35,669 nt of DNA from Streptomyces sparsogenes. Lineage in GTDB: Bacteria > Actinomycetota > Actinomycetes > Streptomycetales > Streptomycetaceae. Positions 31,741 through 35,669 of this stretch are shown one piece after another. The stretch lies in assembly GCF_001704635.1 (NCBI RefSeq), contig NZ_MAXF01000076.1, positions 1-35,669 of the forward strand, read 5' to 3'. Each line of letters opens with the position of its first letter. Within the stretch, counting starts at the first letter, position 1. The notes beneath the pieces are model-generated. The model did no database searches, had not been told where the DNA came from, and saw nothing but the letters and a program-made list of their open reading frames with translations. A program made the position numbers and the translations under genes.

Positions 31741-33300
31741 GTGCCACGTGGTGACGGACGACTCAGCCACGACCTGCTCCCCGGTGAGAAGGGCCCCCAG
31801 GACGCTTGTGGCGTCTTCGGTGTCTGGGCTCCGGGTGAAGAGGTCTCCAAACTCACCTATTTCGGGCTGTACGCGCTGCAGCACCGTGGACAGGAGTCCG
31901 CGGGCATCGCGGTGAGCAACGGCTCCCAGATCCTGGTCTTCAAGGACATGGGCCTGGTCTCCCAGGTCTTCGACGAGACCTCCCTCAGCTCCCTCCAGGG
32001 CCACATCGCGGTCGGTCACGCCCGTTACTCCACCACCGGTGCCTCGGTGTGGGAGAACGCGCAGCCGACGTTCCGGGCGACCGCCCACGGTTCGATCGCG
32101 CTGGGCCACAACGGAAACCTGGTCAACACGGCCGAGCTCGCCGAGCTGGTCGCGGCGCTGCCGCGGGACAACGGCCGGGCCACCCAGGTCGCCGCGACCA
32201 ATGACACGGACCTGGTCACCGCCCTGCTGGCGGGGCAGGTCGACGCGGACGGCAAGCCGCTCACCGTCGAGCAGGCCGCCCCGATCGTGCTGCCCAAGGT
32301 CAAGGGCGCTTTCAGCCTCGTCTTCATGGACGAGCACACCCTCTACGCGGCCCGCGACCCGCAGGGCATCCGCCCGCTGGTCCTCGGCCGCCTGGAGCGC
32401 GGCTGGGTGGTGGCCTCCGAGACCGCCGCCCTGGACATCGTCGGCGCGACCTTCATCCGGGAGATCGAGCCCGGCGAGATGATCGCGGTCGACGAGAACG
32501 GGCTGCGCTCGACGAGGTTCGCCGAGGCCCGCCCCAAGGGCTGTGTCTTCGAGTACGTCTACCTGGCCCGCCCGGACACCGACATCGCCGGCCGGAACGT
32601 GTACCTGTCCCGGGTGGAGATGGGCCGCCGGCTGGCCGCCGAGGCCCCGGCCGACGCCGACCTGGTGATAGCCACCCCGGAGTCGGGCACCCCGGCCGCC
32701 GTGGGCTACGCGGAGGCCAGCGGGATCCCCTACGGCTCGGGGCTGGTCAAGAACGCGTACGTGGGCCGGACCTTCATCCAGCCCTCGCAGACCATCCGCC
32801 AGCTGGGCATCCGGCTGAAGCTGAACCCGCTCAAGGAGGTCATCCGGGGCAAGCGCCTGGTGGTCGTCGACGACTCGATCGTCCGCGGCAACACCCAGCG
32901 CGCGCTGGTCCGGATGTTGCGCGAGGCCGGGGCGGCGGAGGTGCACATCCGCATCAGCAGCCCCCCCATCAAGTGGCCGTGCTTCTTCGGCATCGACTTC
33001 GCGACCCGCGCCGAGCTGATCGCCAACGGGCTGTCGGTCGAGGAGATCGGCAAGTCGCTGGGCGCCGACTCGCTCGCGTACATCTCCATCGACGGCATGA
33101 TCGAGGCGACCTCGATCGCCAAGCCGAACCTGTGCCGCGCCTGCTTCGACGGCGAGTACCCGATGGAACTCCCCGACCCGGAGCTGCTCGGCAAGCACCT
33201 CCTGGAAGCCGAGACGCAGGCCCCGAGCCGCAGCGACGCGGACGGTGTCACGACGCTGACCGCGGGCGTCGGCGGCGCCGACGCGCTGCGGCGCCCGTAG
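31741..33300 (+). CDS. purF: Amidophosphoribosyltransferase PurF (Fe-S type)
   Basis: First committed step: PRPP + glutamine to phosphoribosylamine. 519 residues. N-terminal Ntn glutaminase: a 22-residue propeptide precedes Cys23 in QDACGVFGVWAPG, with LQHRGQESAGIA and GHARYSTTG. C-terminal PRTase motif LVVVDDSIVRGNTQRALV. Cysteines in KGCVFEY, WPCFFGID and NLCRACF agree with the four-cysteine Fe-S cluster of Bacillus-type PurF, which makes it oxygen-sensitive (family knowledge). GTG 31741 gives a propeptide of expected size. Separate promoter just upstream; purM follows after 104 bp, probably partly co-transcribed. Confidence 0.98.
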   Translation: MPRGDGRLSHDLLPGEKGPQDACGVFGVWAPGEEVSKLTYFGLYALQHRGQESAGIAVSNGSQILVFKDMGLVSQVFDETSLSSLQGHIAVGHARYSTTGASVWENAQPTFRATAHGSIALGHNGNLVNTAELAELVAALPRDNGRATQVAATNDTDLVTALLAGQVDADGKPLTVEQAAPIVLPKVKGAFSLVFMDEHTLYAARDPQGIRPLVLGRLERGWVVASETAALDIVGATFIREIEPGEMIAVDENGLRSTRFAEARPKGCVFEYVYLARPDTDIAGRNVYLSRVEMGRRLAAEAPADADLVIATPESGTPAAVGYAEASGIPYGSGLVKNAYVGRTFIQPSQTIRQLGIRLKLNPLKEVIRGKRLVVVDDSIVRGNTQRALVRMLREAGAAEVHIRISSPPIKWPCFFGIDFATRAELIANGLSVEEIGKSLGADSLAYISIDGMIEATSIAKPNLCRACFDGEYPMELPDPELLGKHLLEAETQAPSRSDADGVTTLTAGVGGADALRRP

Positions 33301-33310
33301 CGGGGCCGGT

Positions 33311-33336
33311 CCCCGCACGGGAGCCCCGCACGGGAG
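33311..33336 (+). repeat. Two tandem 13-bp repeats between purF and purM
   Basis: CCCCGCACGGGAG occurs twice head to tail (33311-33323 and 33324-33336), starting 11 bp after the purF stop. Each unit holds a small CCCG/CGGG hairpin. Confidence 0.85.
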
Positions 33337-33359
33337 CACGCGCGCCCACGGAGGGCGCC

Positions 33360-33373
33360 GAAGAGCGCTCTTC
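33360..33373. promoter_or_regulatory. 14-bp perfect palindrome before purM
   Basis: GAAGAGCGCTCTTC is a perfect dyad centred about 38 bp upstream of the purM ATG. It could be a regulator site or a small RNA hairpin; no binding protein can be assigned. Confidence 0.5.
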
Positions 33374-33404
33374 CCCTCACCACCACACGAAAGATCTCAA
33401 CGTC

Positions 33405-34487
33405 ATGTCTGAGCCTTCCCCGGGCGCGGCCGGGTCCACGTACGCGAGCGCGGGCGTCGACATCGAGGCGGGCGACCGCGCGGTCGAGCTGATGAAGGAG
33501 TGGGTGAAGAAGGCCACCCGGCCCGAGGTCGTCGGCGGTCTCGGCGGGTTCGCCGGGCTCTTCGACGCCTCCGCCCTCAAGCGCTACGAGCGGCCGCTGC
33601 TGGCCTCGGCCACCGACGGGGTCGGCACCAAGGTGGACCTCGCGCGCCGGATGGGGGTCTACGACACCATCGGCCGCGACCTGGTCGGCATGGTCGTGGA
33701 CGACCTGGTGGTGTGCGGCGCCGAGCCGCTGTTCATGACCGACTACATCTGTGTCGGCAAGGTGTATCCGGAGCGGGTCGCCGCCATCGTCAAGGGCATC
33801 GCCGAGGGCTGTGTGCTGGCCGGCTGCGCGCTGGTGGGCGGCGAGACGGCCGAGCACCCGGGGCTGCTGGGGGCCGACGAGTTCGACGTGGCCGGGGCCG
33901 GCACGGGCGTGGTGGAGGCCGACCGGGTGCTGGGCGCGGATCGCATCCGTACGGGTGACGCCGTGATCGCCATGGCGTCGTCCGGACTTCACTCGAACGG
34001 GTACTCACTCGTCCGCCATGTGCTCCTCGAGCGGGCCGGCTGGTCCCTGGACCGGGAGGTTCCGGAGCTCGGCCGGGCGCTGGGCGAGGAGCTGCTGGAG
34101 CCCACCCGGATCTACTCGCTGGACTGCCTGGCCCTCACCCGCACCACCGAGGTACACGCCTTCTCGCACATCACCGGCGGCGGGCTGGCCAACAACCTGG
34201 CGCGGGTGATCCCCGACGGTCTGCACGCCGTGGTCGACCGCTCCACCTGGACCCCGGACCCGGTCTTCGGCCTGGTCGGGAAGGTCGGCTCGGTCGAGCG
34301 GGCGGAGCTGGAGAAGACCCTGAACATGGGCGTCGGCATGATCGCCGTGGTGCCGGAGGAGTCGGTCGACGTGGCGCTGGCCACCCTCGCGGACCGCGGT
34401 GTGGACGCCTGGGTCGGCGGCGAGATCGTCGAGCGGACCGCCGGGCACGCCGACGCGGTGTCGGTGATCGGTGACTACGCGAGCTGA
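33405..34487 (+). CDS. purM: AIR synthetase (phosphoribosylformylglycinamidine cyclo-ligase)
   Basis: Closes the imidazole ring: FGAM + ATP to AIR. 360 residues, typical length. Family segments: TYASAGVDIEAGDRAVELMKEWVKKA, LLASATDGVGTKVDLARRMG, TIGRDLVGMVVDDLVVCGAEPLFMTDYI, LVGGETAEHPGL, MASSGLHSNGYSLVR, AFSHITGGGLANNLARVIP and LNMGVGM. ATG at 33405 gives the usual N-terminus, although the ribosome site (GAAAGA) is weak. It follows purF on the same strand and ends at a 9-bp hairpin. Confidence 0.98.
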   Translation: MSEPSPGAAGSTYASAGVDIEAGDRAVELMKEWVKKATRPEVVGGLGGFAGLFDASALKRYERPLLASATDGVGTKVDLARRMGVYDTIGRDLVGMVVDDLVVCGAEPLFMTDYICVGKVYPERVAAIVKGIAEGCVLAGCALVGGETAEHPGLLGADEFDVAGAGTGVVEADRVLGADRIRTGDAVIAMASSGLHSNGYSLVRHVLLERAGWSLDREVPELGRALGEELLEPTRIYSLDCLALTRTTEVHAFSHITGGGLANNLARVIPDGLHAVVDRSTWTPDPVFGLVGKVGSVERAELEKTLNMGVGMIAVVPEESVDVALATLADRGVDAWVGGEIVERTAGHADAVSVIGDYAS

Positions 34488-34529
34488 GGTCGCCGCCGGG
34501 TCCGGCGACCCGGCAACGACAGCACAGAA

Positions 34530-34559
34530 GCCGGTCCGAGGCGGTTGCCCCGGACCGGC
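34530..34559 (+). terminator. 9-bp hairpin after purM
   Basis: GCCGGTCCG (34530-34538) pairs with CGGACCGGC (34551-34559) around 12 bases, 42 bp after the purM stop. Confidence 0.7.
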
Positions 34560-34580
34560 GGAGGTGCGGCTCGCAGCCGA

Positions 34581-34615
34581 GCGCCTGACGCGACCTGAAA
34601 GGAAGGGTCAGGCGC
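34581..34615 (-). terminator. Hairpin overlapping the DUF3073 stop codon
   Basis: GCGCCTGAC (34581-34589) pairs with GTCAGGCGC (34607-34615). The stop codon of the DUF3073 gene (34608-34610) lies in its first arm on the minus strand; together with the purM hairpin it isolates the two convergent genes. Confidence 0.65.
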
Positions 34616-34868
34616 GACGACGCTGCGCGGACGGCCCCGACTGCTCGTCGGCGTCGTCCTCGTCCTCGTCGTCGTTGTACAGATCCGCGTACTGTGCGTA
34701 CGGGTCGTTGTCCAGCTCATCGTCCTCGAACCGCTCGCCATTCGGCGGGTGGCTCGATGTCGATGCGCCCAGCTCCTCAGCCAGGCGTGAGAGGTCCGTC
34801 CCACCGCTGTTGTACTTCAGCTGGCGGGCGACCTTCGTCTGCTTGGCCTTGGCCCGGCCGCGCCCCAT
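34608..34868 (-). CDS. DUF3073 family protein
   Basis: An 86-residue, actinobacteria-specific protein of unknown function. Basic N-terminus MGRGRAKAKQTKVARQLKYNSGGTDLSRLAEELG is the hallmark of DUF3073 and might bind nucleic acid; the middle is strongly acidic (EDDELDNDPYAQYADLYNDDEDEDDADEQ), and the end is basic again (AQRRRA). ATG at 34868 has GAGGGGG at a good distance. It converges on purM, in the same place as in S. coelicolor (SCO4088, recalled). The bipolar charge pattern suggests RNA or ribosome association, but this is a guess. Confidence 0.93.
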   Translation of the reverse strand: MGRGRAKAKQTKVARQLKYNSGGTDLSRLAEELGASTSSHPPNGERFEDDELDNDPYAQYADLYNDDEDEDDADEQSGPSAQRRRA

Positions 34869-35245
34869 GGCTCGACCCCCTCAACGACGGGGCTCGACGG
34901 CCCCAGAGTCTTGACACGCGTTCACGTTCACAATGCGGAGCGGACTCTCGAAAGAGAACCCGGCCCGTAGGGCTTCAACGGTACCTGCTTCTGTGGCCAT
35001 ACGGTACGTCGCCCGCATGACGTGCCACGCCGCACAACCCGCGGACAGCCCCGTACCCGCTGGTCAGCTGCGATTTTAACGTGTCTTGGAGGCCGACCCG
35101 CCGACGGGCCGTGAGGGATCTCTCCCTGATGGCCCCGGGACGGCCCCGTACGGCGCCGTGCGGGCCCCGTGACGCAGCGTCCACAGGGGCCCGCGCGCGG
35201 GCTGCCGCAGGGCCCGGAACGGCCTCCGGCGGTCGCCGGCGGTCC
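34869..35245. other. 377-bp gap between DUF3073 and vdh genes
   Basis: No gene is supported. It should contain the DUF3073 promoter; GTGAAC occurs twice in tandem on the minus strand near 34920-34932. Close to vdh, CCGGCG/CGCCGG (35226-35239) forms a short stem that may end vdh transcription, and GCCCGCGCGCGGGC near 35190-35203 is a perfect palindrome. None has strong support. Confidence 0.5.
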
Positions 35246-35669
35246 CTAGGGGCGGCGGCCCTCCGCCATGCGCTGTTCGGCCAGCCGGTCGGCGGCCGCG
35301 GCCGGCGGGATTCCGTCGGCCTCTGCCCGATCGAATATGGCCAGCGTCGTGTCGAAGATCTTGGCCGCCTTGGCCTTGGCCCGGTCGAAATCGAAACCGT
35401 GTAGTTCGTCCGCGACCTGGATCACACCGCCGGCGTTCACGACGTAGTCCGGGGCGTAGAGGATCCCGCGGTCGGCGAGGTCCTTCTCGACCCCCGGGTG
35501 GGCCAGCTGGTTGTTGGCGGCCCCGCACACCACGCGCGCGGTCAGTGCGGACACGGTGGCGTCGTCGAGCGCCCCGCCGAGCGCGCAGGGGGCGTAGACG
35601 TCGAGGTCGGCGCGGATCAGGGCGTCGGTGTCGGCGACGGCCGTCACCTGGGGGTGGCGGGAGCGGACC
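35246..35669 (-). CDS. vdh: Valine/leucine dehydrogenase, C-terminal part (5' end outside window)
   Basis: Last 140 residues of a Glu/Leu/Phe/Val dehydrogenase that oxidatively deaminates branched-chain amino acids with NAD. Visible: [82 protein letters not shown], the C-terminal half of the nucleotide-binding domain with the APCALGG and GAANNQL segments, and a closing helical part. Location beyond DUF3073 matches valine dehydrogenase of Streptomyces (S. coelicolor SCO4089, recalled). In Streptomyces the enzyme feeds fatty-acid and macrolide starter units. Frame open to the right edge. Confidence 0.93.
   Translation of the reverse strand, partial: VRSRHPQVTAVADTDALIRADLDVYAPCALGGALDDATVSALTARVVCGAANNQLAHPGVEKDLADRGILYAPDYVVNAGGVIQVADELHGFDFDRAKAKAAKIFDTTLAIFDRAEADGIPPAAAADRLAEQRMAEGRRP

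Noticed and set aside
13660..34487. Purine riboswitch or Bacillus-type PurR boxes before pur genes
   Set aside because: No purine aptamer pattern or PurBox pair was recognised; purD and purF appear to lack leaders altogether.
1..35669. Many long open frames opposite or overlapping real genes, e.g. 12914-15934 (-), 16190-19027 (-), 31654-33339 (-), 5040-8354 (+) before the sigma domain
   Set aside because: High GC leaves antisense and shifted frames open. Their translations are Arg/Pro/Gly-rich, have no recognisable domains and cover known genes such as purD and purF.

Overview
The window is chromosomal DNA of a high-GC actinomycete, almost certainly a Streptomyces. Pointers are the very high third-position GC, frequent GTG starts, Lsr2-like, DUF3073 and valine dehydrogenase genes, and a split purine pathway whose order (purD, purC, lsr2-like gene, purS-purQ-purL, purF, purM, DUF3073, vdh) matches the S. 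coelicolor SCO4068-SCO4089 neighbourhood as I recall it. No database was searched.

Left arm (1-13.7 kb), accessory and regulatory genes: the 5' part of a Ser/Thr protein kinase gene; a coupled DJ-1/PfpI-like and MarR pair with palindromic operator candidates upstream; a class III aminotransferase and a GntR/FCD regulator separated by a strong hairpin; a large GT2-plus-membrane glycosyltransferase overlapping an ECF (SigE-like) sigma factor, followed by a small membrane protein; two unrecognised proteins and a GNAT acetyltransferase; a SLATT-like two-helix membrane protein; a DinB-GNAT fusion; and a compact Phd/RelE-type toxin-antitoxin pair just before purD.

Centre (13.7-26 kb): purD, a membrane protein resembling an M48 peptidase without its catalytic motif, an N,N-dimethylformamidase-like protein, purC, a canonical tRNA-Gly(GCC), a divergent AlkB-like / alpha-beta hydrolase pair, a 170-bp MITE-like element whose CTAG ends supply the stop codons of two convergent genes, and a four-gene ABC ATPase-permease-histidine kinase-response regulator operon with a 27-bp perfect inverted repeat inside it.

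Right arm (26-35.7 kb): a canonical tRNA-Gly(GCC) next to four tandem tRNA-Gly(TCC) genes on a 152-bp repeat. The four copies lack G18G19 in the D-loop and carry GTGC in place of GTTC in the T-arm, the same pair of changes known from staphylococcal tRNA-Gly used in cell-wall rather than protein synthesis. Then come an lsr2-like gene with an AT-rich upstream region, the overlapping purS-purQ-purL genes (FGAM synthase complex), a mycothiol-dependent isomerase-like protein, purF, purM, a DUF3073 protein and the 3' part of vdh at the edge.

The pur genes cover the pathway from PRPP to AIR (PurF, PurD, PurSQL, PurM) plus the later SAICAR step (PurC); purN/T, purE/K, purB and purH are not here. A recurring feature is a TANNNT -10 hexamer 6-7 bases before the start codon without a Shine-Dalgarno sequence, suggesting leaderless mRNAs for at least seven genes including purD and purF. 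The most interesting candidate in the window is the tandem array of unusual tRNA-Gly genes.
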